Shown here piece by piece: positions 1-11,797 of a stretch of DNA of 64,000 nt; the stretch's first letter is position 1, and every line of letters begins with the position of its first letter. The notes under the pieces are model-generated. The model was given only the letters and a program-made list of their open reading frames with translations, searched no databases and was not told the origin of the DNA. Both the position numbers and the translations under genes were made by a program. Location of the stretch: contig NC_070563.1 in the NCBI RefSeq assembly GCF_026914185.1, forward strand, positions 3,369,001-3,433,000, written 5' to 3'. The stretch comes from Puccinia triticina (taxonomy: Eukaryota; Basidiomycota; Pucciniomycetes; Pucciniales; Pucciniaceae).

Positions 1-684
1 GGGTGCACATATAAACATTTGTGCATCCCTGAGCAAGTAGCCTGCCGGAGTGGGCAGGCAGGGAGGAGATGCCTGTGACACAGGCAAGCTGGATAGAATA
101 CAGCTTGCCTGTTCAGCCTTGGCTGAATGGTGTGACATTTCCTGCGCGGCTGCCTCCATGGACATTTGGATCATCAGCGCCAAGATCAAAGCCAAGCGTT
201 TTTTCCCGTGCCTCCGCCGCCAAGGTCAGGATCATATTGCCCCTGGTGGTCCCGGGTTTTCTGGGGAATTTGGTTTTCCTGCAGGTGTTTGTAACAGTAG
301 GCCATCAGGATTTTTGTAATGACTGCGATCCAATTGTGGAACATTGAGGCAATCGGGTATATCGGCACTGCAGCAGTAATTTTTTTCATGTGCAGGCCAA
401 CCCCTGCCCGGCGAACTCCGCCAACCCAATACAGCCATTAAATGGGGGGGGGGGGGGGGGGGGGGGGGGGGGTCTGAGGCACCAGTGGCCTGGCAACCAT
501 ACAGGCATACTGCCTGTTCAAAAGTTTGATTCCTCAAATTTTGAGATTCTGGAATCTCAAACACCCCTCCCGGGTGTGTTTGAAGAGATTTGGGATTATT
601 TTGAAATGAAAAGAACTCAAAACAAAGTTGGTTTTGATTTCAAAACAATTTCAAAATAATCTCAAAGTAATCTCAAAATTCAGT
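1..684. other. Non-coding start of window with short palindromes and a G29 tract
   Basis: No gene is recognised. Short palindromic words built on GCCTG/CAGGC recur between 40 and 520, and runs of CTCAAA / TTTGAGA words between 530 and 690 can fold back on themselves. A run of 29 consecutive G lies at 444-472. The stretch lies just downstream of the minus-strand transposase relic and may be the terminal part of that transposon, but no terminal repeat partner was found on the other side. Confidence 0.5.
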
Positions 685-2162
685 TTATAATTGGGGCCTT
701 ATCTCAGCTAATTGGCGCCACAAGGACCCCAGAAGATGACTTGCCAGTGCGGGAGGCACAGCAAACCGTTGTGCAGCAGTAAGTTTGCGGTCTTGCACAC
801 GTGGGTAGGAATCACGGGAATTTTCAAAGAGTGAGGTGTTGTAACCCATCGACCTTTGCACAGAGTCGTTGCTTTTGAACAAGTTAATCACAGATGTTGC
901 TGCTGTCTTGTATGTTTTGTGCTCTTTGACCCAGAAATACCCGCCAGAATACAAAAGTCAAAGATTGCGGAAGTTGGCAAATGTGACACCTATGTCTTTT
1001 CTTGGAATTTGGCGGTTAGAATGTATTGATGCATTCCTCAGGATTCCATTGTAGCTCTTCAAATTTTCCGTTGCAAACAAAGTTGGCGGTCCAAATCGAC
1101 AAATCGCATCTGGAAGGTGAAGGAGCGTATGAAATTTGGGTTTGTTCACCCATTGAGCCGTCCCCTTGATCAGAAGGCAAAAAAACAGTCGTATACGGAG
1201 AGTAAGTTCAGATAGATAAGTTTCCATGTCTTTTATCCGCGTCTCAAATATCAATGGGGCCAGTTGACAGAGAGCAGACCACAAAAGCTGTTTGTGATTG
1301 CTGATGTATTCAAACAGAACAAAAGGCGCGGTCTGGAGGACAATATTGAAGTCTTTTCCAATAAAGTTTGAGTAATTTCTAGTGAGGTATTGGGGCTGCA
1401 GGGACGGTATGTTGAGTGCTTTGGTGTCAAAAGATTGATAACAGGCCGTTACTTTCGGAATTTGCGCCGGAGCCAAAGCCTTCATGAACGCGCAAACAAG
1501 GTATTTCACAACTCCCAACAGGAAAACATGGAGCACCTCCACTGGAGTGTCAAGACACCCATCAAAACCTGCTTGCAATCCGAAGGATCAGTTCAGTACA
1601 TATTTGTGTATCAGATAGTAGACCCACCCTCTTACCATCCAGCTCAAAGAACGAGCTGAAAATTGTCTTCTGACGTTTGGAGTCCAATTTCCCATGATCC
1701 TTGAGGAACTTCAGCTGAGCCAGAGTGACCTCCTTTTTCTTGTCCTTGGTGATGATCTCATACTTCCTATTGATGATAGTCTTGTTCAGCGTATCTTTAA
1801 CTCCTAACTGGGTGTGTAAATTTTCAACGGCGGTCTTGCTGCGAGGCTCATGAGACCTGTGCCAAATTTTGTAGCAATTTTCCTTTATCGTGGCCCAAGA
1901 CCTGATTGGATTGGAAATATTTCAAAATGATAACAGTCAGAAGAATATTCATCATAAATTGGTAGCCAAGTGCACAAATTGCACAGCAAGCCACCCACCC
2001 ATTCTCCTGACAAGCCGAGCATACATATTTGATGGTGGCCTTCCCTTTCATGTTCTCAGCCAAAAGGTCACATGCACGGCAAGGATGGAGACAGTTTCCA
2101 GGGATTGGAGTGCTTGTAATTTCCGCATGCATGGGAGAATTCCCCAGGAAGCAAAGCAATGT

Positions 2163-3010
2163 TTATGTTGTGAGAATAAAAGCTGGTTAGTCGGTGGAAA
2201 TGTCCACTGACCGCCTCCTTCAAGAATATTAGTGTCCAGGCTGTGTGATTGTTGGTAACTTGGCTCCGCACTGCTACTATCCGCTAGCCTTCAGCACTCC
2301 TCTTTGAGCCTGATCTATAATGTAATAATCCGCAAGTGAATAAAGCTCCGCACTCTGTAAGCACAGAATCCGCAAGTAACTCTGAAAGTAAAGATAAGGT
2401 CACAAATATATCTCCTAATAACTCTAGTACGTCTGTAGTTGTAAGTACAATAATGAGTAATCCGTAAGATGATAGGATAAGGAAAGAAGAAAAAATCCGT
2501 GAGCCCCCTTTTCCCGTCCTTCCCTCCACGCACATTTGCCGTTCCCACCCAATCCCGCACGCCTGACACTTTCCTGCACTAGTCCTTCAGCTCCGCCCGC
2601 TATTCCGTTTGTCACTTTCCCAGACTCCGCTCCTCTCCAACGCTTGACCTCCCATTGTCCTCTGTCTAGCCCCCGCCAGTCAGTCTCTTGTCACCGCCTC
2701 CACCCCGGTTCCACACGCTTTGGCTGTTGTGGCTCAGCCGCTGACGCGCCACTGCTACCAGTCCACGTGTGTAGCCCCGCCGCAGTCCAGCCCTGTCTTT
2801 TCCGCTCCAATCCAAATACCCAATCCAAAATCCGCAATCCGTACATTCTGGTCTGCGCGTGACTTTCCGTAAGCGTTCTTAGCGCGCTTTCCTGACATCC
2901 TCCTCAGTGATTATGTCACCGGAATGCACTCTGCCTGAGCCGCTCTGTGCATTCCTGCCCGCGCTATCCCCGAGTGGACATTCTACCACACTTGCCTATA
3001 TAAATCACCA
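2163..3010. mobile_element. 848-bp insertion with CAATGT target duplication, class unknown
   Basis: The hexamer CAATGT stands on both sides (2157-2162 and 3011-3016). Deleting the insert plus one copy joins the minus-strand transposase frame exactly (EVLIT then LLCFLGNSPMH). The insert has no protein-coding capacity that I recognise. It contains a C-rich plus-strand portion at about 2500-2900 and a TATATAAA word at its right end (about 2997-3004). The duplication size of 5-6 bp suggests a solo LTR, but the ends are not TG...CA when the duplication is taken as six bases, so the class is left open. Confidence 0.7.
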
Positions 3011-4104
3011 CAATGTGATGAGGACCTCCTGCATAATGGAACAGTCCCATCCTACAACTCCTTCGGTGGCTAAGTGCCTGCCAGAACTCAGATTCAGTGA
3101 ATCTGTAAGCCACAATGATTGTGTATATGCCCCGGAAGTCAATGAAAGACACATAAGATCCGCTACAATTGGTACTGCCAACTCCATGGTGCCAGCTAAA
3201 TTCAATGTGGTAAGATAATTACAATTGTCTTGTTGGTTGGTCATCTCTGGCGGTAGGCTCAAGAGCGTAAAGAAAAAAGATATGTGTTTGTTCCAACGCT
3301 TGGATTGATTACCCAAGGTGTCGTTGCAGTATAATGTGATTGGCATATGTCAAATGATCTTGCCTTTGGCGCGTTCCCTCCACGGGTTTGGGAGGCAATG
3401 GATTAATGTGATGTTGTTCCCCAGTTCTGACCAGAGGATTCAAGTTGTAGATCATTCTTAATAAAATAAAAGGATTTAACATAAATATCACAACACCACC
3501 TACCATAAAGATTTCCATTGCATTGGCCAGAAAGAAGCAGCCCCTTGTGTCCTCTAATCCCTTTGTAATCACGGAAAAAATCAAAAACCGGAATAGTGAG
3601 CACATGTGCCAATGTGAAAGAAGTATGCCCCGGGATTGTCAACCGGAGATGGGGCCCATTGACTTCAGGATTGAATTCAAGGGGGACACATTTGGACCAC
3701 ATTTTGCCTCCGACTGTATAAAAGTATAGTGGTACCACTATTACATCATTTAAGAGCTGCAGTGGTTCCAAAATATAGAAATCCCGGTTTTCTGTTTGGA
3801 CCATGGGCGCACGCAAAGATGAGTCCAGCCCCTCTAGCCACTTCCAAGACTGAGACAACTGGTATATATCTTTACCCCGTGCGTCTTGGGGATAGAATTC
3901 TAGGACTGGACTAACTAAGGGGTTGGCTATTTCCTGGGCAAGGATCTGCTTAAGACTTAATGCATAGATGGGTGTGTTAAAGATGGATTTCAAATACTGG
4001 ACATCCATTTTAAGAAAGGCCTGCATATCGGCCTTTGCCCAACAAATGGTGGTCCAATCAGGCAGCTTGATTCCAAATAGTCGGAAAATTAACTTGAGGT
4101 GATT

Positions 4105-5038
4105 TGTGAGCCTGAGTTTCTATAGTGACAACAGGACACAAGAAAGAAGTGGGGAATATTTGGATTTCTTTGGATAAAGAAAATACAAATATAAGAGAGA
4201 GAGAAAAAGCGAGAGAGAAACTGAGAAGGATCAAGATAAGCAGATATTCAAGGTTATTCTGGTGGGAATGCACGTCCACTGGCAATGCTACCTCTTCAGA
4301 AGAGTGCTGCCAAGCTGTGCTAGAGAGTGCTACAGCCTCCTCTCACCAAAGAAACGTGGAGGGATCCTGGATTAGATAAGTTTAATCCAGCCACAATTTT
4401 TTAGCTTCCTTCTGGATAGTCAAGGTTCTTTAAAGGGAAACCTATGTGGTTTGTTTCTTGCAAAAACCACAGAAAAAGGATGAGGTTAAGCAGGGACAGC
4501 CCTGTGATCAAGAATGAGGCAAAGGCCAGCAAAGAAGAGCAGATCAAGCAAGACACAGAGTTGTACCTCTGAGATAAACAAGGTTCAGTGAAAGAGGTTA
4601 CTTACTGCCAATATCCTAGGCGCCTGTGAAGGTAGGTATACTGGGAGCGTGGTAATCTCTTTGGTGGTGATCCTAGGGTTATCTGGGGTGTGGTTCTGGT
4701 GTGCTGGAGTCTGTAGATCCGCCTCAGGCAAAGGGGATCCTGACTACGGAAATTTTCATAGTTTGCTTATTTAATTTACATATGTACATGTGGTTTGGCG
4801 CACCTGGTAGCGCTGACACGTCACAACTGCGCATACACGCTACAACTCAATAACTCAGGGAAGGAGTAGAGTTACAAAGAATTGGTAAGCTGTAACTAGA
4901 TTTAAAATTGCATGAGGAAACAGAATATGAAGTCAAAATAATGTTATCTCTAAAGATGAAAAAGATATGAAGTAATTCATATGTAAAAAGTAGAAAAAGG
5001 CAGAATTTAGTTCAGCTGAGTTGACTCTAAGGCTGACA
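4105..5038 (-). repeat. Solo LTR (family A), inserted in the transposase
   Basis: A 934-bp sequence that on the minus strand starts TGTCAGCCTTAGAG and ends GGCTCACA, giving TG...CA ends. It is flanked by the 5-bp direct repeat TGATT (4100-4104 and 5039-5043). Removing the LTR and one TGATT joins the transposase reading frame without a shift (SQSLYNH continues into LKLIFRLFG). A second copy in the other orientation lies at 10033-11000. No internal retrotransposon sequence is present between the two, so both are solo LTRs left by recombination. Confidence 0.85.
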
Positions 5039-5805
5039 TGATTGTACAAGCTTTGAGATACAATAGAATGAGTATAGCCTATCACCAGCGAAGCAATTGA
5101 GTGCTGGAAAGAGATGGCACTGTCAGCTACCATCAACTTTGACAAAATACTGTGAGCTCACCTCTTTGGAACGGAAGGGCCACCACAATTTATCAGTCTG
5201 CCAATGCTTTCGGGCCGGTGGCAGTTGAGGATAAGTTTATTGTAATGAAGGCATGACTGCTTCAACCATAGCTCTGAGATCCCCGGGGTTCATCTCCCAC
5301 CCTTCGCCGTTGGCCTCATTGTTGGAGTCCAATTCAGAGAGTAGTACAGACCGAGCTTCAGATGGAACATAGTCTGAGTCAGAGATTTCCTTGCTAAACT
5401 GACTACCAGCTGCATCAATTGTGTGATTATCCTCACGGATCATGGCATCTGGGAAATGTGCAATTCCCGCGTATGGGGCCCATGTTAGCAGCTCTGGTCG
5501 GCACACCTGCTTGTTTGCTGGGTTTCCTATTTCCGCCGCCAACACCGCGCTAGCTGGCTCAACTTTGCCACCTTCATGAGATTTTGTTGTTTGTCCTCCC
5601 GGTGTTCTGCAGCTGTAACGCGCATGGCATGAAAATCACCCAGCTTTGCAACATGTTTCGCAGATGCTTTGTGTTTTGCTACAGATGCCCACAATATTTT
5701 GCGTGAGCGGCAGAGCATGCATACATACACACCTTCCTCAGGTGAATCAACTACTTGATCCCATACGGCTTCAGAACAGGGGAGTTGGCAAGAATCATTG
5801 ATCAA

Positions 5806-6502
5806 CTCATACTGGCAAGGCCGTACTTCTCAAAAGTTTTTTCACTCACCAGGGTCAAGCACCCAAGTTGATTTGCTCTGTTTCTTTTGTGGCATGATCC
5901 TAGCAGTCTAGCATGGGGACTAGTGATGTATATTAAACTCAAGGATGTACCAGAAAGGTTGATGGGGAAAATAAATTCACTTGATTTCGACAGGCTTCTA
6001 CCGCCAAAAATTACTGCCTCTCCAAATAATGCCAAAGTGAATAATTTGAGGCCCAAGTCACTGTGGTTTTGCTTGCTCATAACTCTATGAATATTTCACG
6101 ATGCACAACAGCTGTGAATGTGTGAATAGGCTAATTTAATGTGGTTTTTATATCTCATAACCAAATTACCTGCTCATGACTTGCACCACCGTGGCTTTTC
6201 TTGCTCATGCCTCTAGCTATCAGTTGCGTTTTCACCGGGGTTTTAAGGGAATCAATCCCATCCAAATTTGCACATGTGAGAAAAATTGGTGAAAATGTGA
6301 GATGAGGTGAGGTGATATGATGGGTGGGTGCCATTCTGCATTGGGGAGATCCACCTGCACGCAGCAGAAGACGTTATTTAACAAGGACTTGCACTCCAAG
6401 TGCCTCAACTGCCCCCAGCACACACAAATTCACAATCCAGGAATCGTTGATCGCTTCCGCCACAGCTCAAATTTCTTCACATTTTTTACTTTTAACAGTC
6501 CG
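5806..6502. promoter_or_regulatory. Intergenic region between two divergent transposon-type genes
   Basis: About 0.7 kb between the minus-strand transposase start and the plus-strand companion gene. It contains two similar segments ending in TTGCTCATAACTC and TTGCTCATGCCTC, near 6072-6082 and 6200-6212, which may be repeated regulatory words. No ORF of interest is seen. A shared divergent promoter is an inference from gene orientation. Confidence 0.3.
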
Positions 6503-8364
6503 ATGTCTTTTGCCTTGTTGTCCAAGAGCGAGCACTCAGACGAGGATCATGATCAGCCCCCAGCCAGAAACACACCAGACCCAAATCACCGCCGCACAAA
6601 CAACGCTTCTGAAGAATCACATGTAGGACCTATCAGGAGAGCTTGGGGATCTGAAACATCTTCTGTGAATCCTGGCCGTTCCGGGAGGAATGTTCTAAGT
6701 ACAGTTCCAACGCGGAAGACAAGGGGAAACACTGCGCGTGGTCAGCTCAGTCGACCAGGTGAGCACATCAAGCACATCCACTGTAGAATTATTGCTCAAT
6801 CTGAACTTACCAAATTGAACCGTTAAAACTTGAAAAATTTCCAAAGGTCTGTTACCCCCAGTTTCAGGACTCACAGAATCTCTGGCCATTGCAAACCCCA
6901 CACTTTGGTTGAACCCAACAAACCACCCCATTTTAGAAGGTTGGCCCCACCCTTTTGCAGCCATGAATCACCAGGACAAACCTGTAGACGACGAGTTTGT
7001 TGACCGCATTGAGGGCATCTTCCAGCTGCAAGGTGCATATGCTGAACTTGCTGAGCAACTGGCATATGTACGTTTTCTTTCTTTTTTCAAATAAAGCCAA
7101 GAACACTTGATAGGAATTGAAATTCTCCCATAACGATGTGTAGGTGCCCGCACCTTGCCAATATGTAGTGAGTATCTACAGCATGCTGGCTTTCCGACAA
7201 GCAATTGAGCGGCTTAGCGGGGAGCTCCTCACTATTCATTGACCCCTCCCAACCGAGACAGCCACACCCGCGGCAAGGGGCTTTCACTATGTATTGGTCT
7301 TCAGTGTGCGTGCTGTCTCCCTCCTGGTGGGATGTACTACACTGAATAAGTACATGTTATAACAGGACTTTGTCAAGAGGACAGCTCGCAACATACTGAT
7401 GAGTAGAGGCTGTGCGGTATACGGATCCGACAAGCCCCGCAATTCCCCTCGCCGTTCAAAGATCTTGTTGACCTTGGTTTTAGTATGTTGCAATAAAAAA
7501 GATACAACATCCCTCCTGATTCAAGCTGATATTGCACGCATCTTGACTAAATTTTTTGAAGGAGGCAATTAATAATCAGAACACTCAGTTTAAACGTGAT
7601 TACCTGCCGCGAGGTTACATAGATGGTGAGCTTGCGGCCTTGGGTATTGTAGACACTTTTGTACGTGAAAAGCTTTGTAACGGTCGGGGGAAAATGAGGG
7701 ACCTAGTAAGTACCTTGGCAAGTCTCAATGAGGCATTGACTTGATTAACATACATGATCACTTGCAGCTATTGACCAACATCCATGCGGGAGCTGGCAGG
7801 GAAATACGGCATCCATTTCCCACAATCAGTGCTTTACTGGTTCAGGTACGCGCAACGGATTCACATATTTATGGTAATTTTTTATCTTTCTAAGCCATCA
7901 ATCCTTTGATGTGTATATTGCAGATGAAGGCGAGTTTCACACCACCCATTGCTGGAGCAGCTGAGCTGCCAGAGCCACAGGGGAACCAATCTTTGTTGAA
8001 AGCACGACTTGCTTACCTGCAAATCCAGACAATCATACAGTTTGCAGGCCAGGGAGGCGGGGATGTTGGTTGGCAATGAAAGAATATTGATGAACATCTG
8101 TATGAATTATTGCTCAAGCGCCGTCCATACCGCTTGGCGTGAGTCATTTTTTCTACATAACCAGCTGGATAAAGCACTCAGTATTTTTACAGTTTTTACC
8201 AGCTGGTCCTGGCCTATGATCATGCCACTTTTGGGCATGACTTGTGGACTGAGATGGACTCGGCAAGCATTGCTTTGCCAACCAAGGAGGAGATAATAGC
8301 TCGCATGGAAGCCAATGAATTGACCGCAGAACCGGCTTTGCAAGATGACGCAGCTGATTTTTGA
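6503..8364 (+). pseudogene. Spliced companion gene of unknown function, head-to-head with the transposase; probably degraded
   Basis: Coding-like segments with matching splice signals: 6503-6758 (starts MSFALLSKSEHSDEDHD), 6868-7067 (GLTESLAIANPTLW ... AYAELAEQLAY), 7562-7705 (EAINNQNTQFKRDYL), 7768-7845 (LLTNIHAGAGREIRHPFP), 7924-8138 (MKASFTPPIAGAAELPEP) and 8193-8364 (FYQLVLAYDHATFGH, ending DDAADF-stop). Donors are GTGAGC, GTACGT, GTAAGT, GTACGC and GTGAGT. The first pair and the last three junctions keep phase. The middle (7068-7561) could not be joined in frame, and an in-frame TGA sits at 8077-8079. The N-terminal part is polar and acidic; no domain is recognised. Its position suggests that it is the second gene of the same transposon, which is inference. 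Confidence 0.55.
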
Positions 8365-8819
8365 TTAAGGTAATATCTTCCAGTCTGGTTTTTTGTACAT
8401 ATTTTTCTTTTTAAATTATTTTTTTTCTCTATCATTTTTTTTATTGTGCCGGCGCAATCAAACATGTCTCTTGTTCTTTTGTGACCATGGTGGTCAGGAA
8501 ACGCACTTCCCTCTCCGTCAGTTGCTTTCTGGAAAGCGGAGCTGCCGCTCTGCTGGCGCTTTTGCAGCCAGTCTGTTGGGTGGCGTGCAGTGCGAGTACG
8601 CCCTGTGGATGCATCCAAGCCAACCATGCATGCTACTATGCTACTGGGCGGTGTGGTACAAATGTCCCAGTGCTGTGGCACGGTCGGGGATGTTTGGTTG
8701 CTGGCATTTGGACAGACATGGGCCATTCAGGCCACGTGCATGGTTAGCAGCCTTCATGCCGCGGAATAGTAGTATGATAGTGTTGATCCAGCCCCAGGCT
8801 GTATGCTCAAGCCGTTTCG
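8365..8819. other. No recognisable feature
   Basis: Downstream of the companion gene. T-rich at 8390-8450, then unique-looking sequence with short open frames on both strands that overlap each other and show no protein character. Confidence 0.4.
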
Positions 8820-9125
8820 GTGATGGTACGTAGGGCCGTACCAGGCATTGAGGGCAACGCACTCCCCTTGATTTCCGGCCAGTACCGGCGATCAAAAGGG
8901 TGATATCATTTTCTCAATTGCCGGTACCAGTCGGCCATTGAGGACTACCTTGCCCTGTATAGGTGCTTTGTGAGGAGTGCGTTGCTCGTGGCCAGTTAGC
9001 ATCAGTCGTCGAGGGAAACACACTCCTTTGATGGCCGGCCGGTACCACTGATCAAGAGAATCAAATCACCCTCTTGGTCGCCGGTACTGGCCGACCATCA
9101 AGGGGAATGTGTTGTCCTTGATAGC
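8820..9125. repeat. Palindromic GGCCGGTACC minisatellite, copy 1
   Basis: About 300 bp made of degenerate units of the type TGATGGCCGGTACTGGCC followed by GATCAAGGGGAGTG, each unit being largely palindromic. The reverse complement of 8820-8960 is closely similar to 13475-13605, so the two arrays are inverted copies. No gene is present. Confidence 0.7.
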
Positions 9126-10032
9126 TGATTTGTGTTGGCAATTGAGAAGTGAGGTGCTCTGCTCTCTATGGTCATTTAGTAATAGCATCAGACATCAAGC
9201 AGTGTTGAATCTCCTTGATGGCTGCTCTGTTCTGCCACTGGCCATTGATAGAATCAGATACAACCCACCTGCCACGTGGGATTCAAACAGAGCCAATAAT
9301 CTCCTCCATAGCTAGGCTCACAAAAAATTGAAATCATGTATGCAGGAAGTCTGCATGGTGGCAACATACTACAAGTGCAGAAATTAATTGGTTGTGTAGA
9401 AGCCCATAAAGTTGTAGTGTCCCCTGGTGCCAAAATCTGCTCCAAACAAGAAGATTGGAGCATTTCTACTAGCTGCTAGCTTGGCAATATATTGTATTTC
9501 CACAAGCAACACTGAAAATTGTCTATTGCTAGTACTACCAAGCTCAATAATGGGTGGCATTTTTCCATCTAGACATGGGTGTTTGGGTAGATCCCTGAAA
9601 TGATTGATCTGAAAATCCTTTCTGTTACATAGAACATCCTCTTGAATTCAAGCTAGAAATTGTCATGTGTGGAATGGTGAATTTGTTTTGCGCAAGCCAG
9701 CAATCATGACTGCTGGTGTGATACTAGTACAGGCAAGAGCAATAAAACTCTCTTCAGGAAAATGAACTAAAGCTTTGGAAGATGTTTCTATGCACCTTCA
9801 CTTTAGGCCTTAGTAGCCCAAAAATATTGGTATTTTTTACGCGTTACAGTCCCCAGTTATCTCTAGCAAGGGTTTGAAAAATCTCTCAGGTGTTCCAACA
9901 ACCTATCTCAACTTTCTTCAACTTTCAACCTATTCTACCACTTCACCACACAATCCAAAAAGACTGTTAAAATCCCAATAAAATGCATTTATTCAAAAAG
10001 ACGATGCGCCAGGAGGATGACTCCACCTCAGA
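9126..10032. other. No recognisable feature
   Basis: Non-coding sequence between a minisatellite and a solo LTR. Only short, mutually overlapping open frames occur and none has recognisable motifs. Confidence 0.4.
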
Positions 10033-11000
10033 TGTCAGCCTTAGAGTCAACACAGCTGACCTAAAGTCTGCCTTTTTCTACTTTTTACATGTGAATTACT
10101 TCATATCTTTTTCATATTAAGAGATATCCTTGTTTTGACTTCATATTCTGTTTACTCATGCAATTTTAACCCTATTTACGACTTACCAATTCTTTGTAAC
10201 TCTACTCCTTCCCTGAGTTCTTGAGTTGTGGCACGCATGTGCAGTTGTGATGTGTCAGCGCTACCAGGCGCGCCAAACCACATGTACATATGTAAATTAC
10301 ATAAGCAAACTGTGAAAATTTTTGTAGTCAGGATCCCCCTTGCCTGAGGTGGATCTACAGACTCCAGAACACCAGAACCACACCCCAGATAACCCTAGGA
10401 TCACCACCAAAGAGATTACCACACTCCCAGTATACCTACTGTCACAGGCGCCTAGGATATATTGACAGTAAGTAACCTCTTTCACTGAACCTTGTTTATC
10501 TCAGAGTTACAACTCTGTGTCTGCTTGATTGCTCTTCTTTTGCTGGCCTTTGCCCCATCTTTGATCACAGGTCTGCGCCTGTTTTGATATCATCAACCAA
10601 TATATTCTGCTGCTTTATATCCTTATTTTTCTGTGGTTTTTGTAAGAAACAAACCACATAGGTCTCCCTTTAAAGAACCTTGACTATCCAGAAGGAAGCT
10701 AAAAAATTGTGGCTGGATTAAACTTGTCTAATCCAGAAGCCCTCCACGTTTCTTTGGTGAGAGGAGGCTGTAGCACTCTCTAGCACAGCTTGGCAGCACT
10801 CCCTTAAGGAGGTAGCATTGCCAATGGAAGTTAGTACCCACCAGAATAAACTTGAATATCTGCTTATCTTGAATCTGCTCAGTTTCTCTCTCTCTCTTTC
10901 CCTCTCTCTCTTATATTTGTATTTTCTTTATCCAAAGAGATCCAAATATTGCCCCCCATTTTCTTGTGTCCTGCTGTCACTATAGAGACTCAGGCTCACA
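10033..11000 (+). repeat. Solo LTR (family A), plus orientation
   Basis: A 968-bp sequence beginning TGTCAGCCTTAGAGTC and ending CAGGCTCACA, flanked by the 5-bp direct repeat TCAGA (10028-10032 and 11001-11005). It is the inverted relative of 4105-5038, sharing for example the words for AACCTTGACTATCCAGAAGG and CAAACCACATGTACATATG. The TG...CA ends and 5-bp duplication are those of LTR retrotransposons; whether Ty1/copia or Ty3/gypsy cannot be told without internal sequence. Confidence 0.85.
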
Positions 11001-11005
11001 TCAGA

Positions 11006-11797
11006 AAACTCCCTTTTTGTGGAGATTTAGGGGAACTCATTGAAAGATGCATAATCCTTCATGGAAACACTGAAGCTAGATTTGAATGAAGTATGCATGT
11101 GTTCAACTTCCAAGCAATGATCAATAATACCACCTCTATTACTCTAGCCTCGGAAAACTGAATTCCACCAGCAATATTAATCCAAACAATTATTGTCTGC
11201 CAAGTCCCAAATCCTGAAAATTGAACTTGAAGAAATTGGCCAAGACTGAATATTCAGATCAAATTGGTGCTTGAAAAAACAACCCAAAAGATCTTTACCA
11301 TTTCTGATTATTCCCTCCCATTCATAAATATCATCTAGCACCATCCAAATCCTGCCTTTTTTGTTTTTCTATGCTCCCTTTCACATCCATGTCATGGATA
11401 GAAATTCATACCTGTTGGAGTGTAACTGTGACCCTTTAGAAGGTAAGTTTATGCCCTGAGTGTACCTATGGCAGGTTCAATGGTACCTGCTTTCATTTTT
11501 ACTAATATTGAACACCCCACAGGGTGTCCACCCGTAAGGTCAGGAAGGTACCAACTCAAAGTTGATGGGTATCTGTCAAAGGGTGTCAAACTCAAATTGC
11601 CATCTTTAATCCATGTAGAGCTGTACCTTTTATTATACCTATTCTGTTATATATTCAACAAATATATGTAGCTTTGCATAGATAATGTACCATTATACAA
11701 CAAATCACCCTAGATTTGTATTTTCTACAGTGAAATTGTTATTGAATAGATAAATTTTATCAGGATAAGTTTGAAATCAACTGACGTCCAAAACCTT
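11006..11797. other. No recognisable feature
   Basis: AT-rich intergenic sequence with no supported gene, repeat or RNA. A 67-codon open frame at 11468-11671 has no supporting context. Confidence 0.4.

Larger units (their letters stand above)
685..5805 (-). pseudogene. CACTA/Plavaka-type transposase, broken by two insertions, stops and a frameshift
   Basis: Read on the minus strand, a large fungal transposase can be followed from about 5805 to 685. The N-terminal part (5805-5527) has a C-x2-C...H-x5-H zinc-finger-like segment (YVCMLC ... KHKASAKH). The middle (4104-3017) has blocks such as WTTICWAKADMQAFL, EFYPQDARGKDIYQ and LYCNDTLGNQSKRWNKH. The later part (2162-1640, 1578-958) has FLGNSPMHAEIT, DTPVEVLHVFLLGVVKYL and KPKFHTLLHLP ... 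FATENLKSYNG. I recognise these blocks as a transposase family common in basidiomycete genomes (CACTA-like, Plavaka type); the family name is from memory. Spliceosomal introns remain (for example 5161-5104 and one near 1580-1635). Damage: frame change near 5545, in-frame TAA at 5239-5237, solo LTR at 4105-5038, an 848-bp insertion at 2163-3010, and a TGA at 960-958. Confidence 0.75.

Noticed and set aside
6232..6423. Minus-strand frame overlapping the transposon intergenic region
   Set aside because: No motif, and it overlaps the upstream part of the companion gene on the other strand.
4105..11000. One large element bounded by the two family A repeats as terminal inverted repeats
   Set aside because: Each copy has TG...CA ends and its own, different 5-bp duplication (TGATT and TCAGA), so they are independent solo LTRs.
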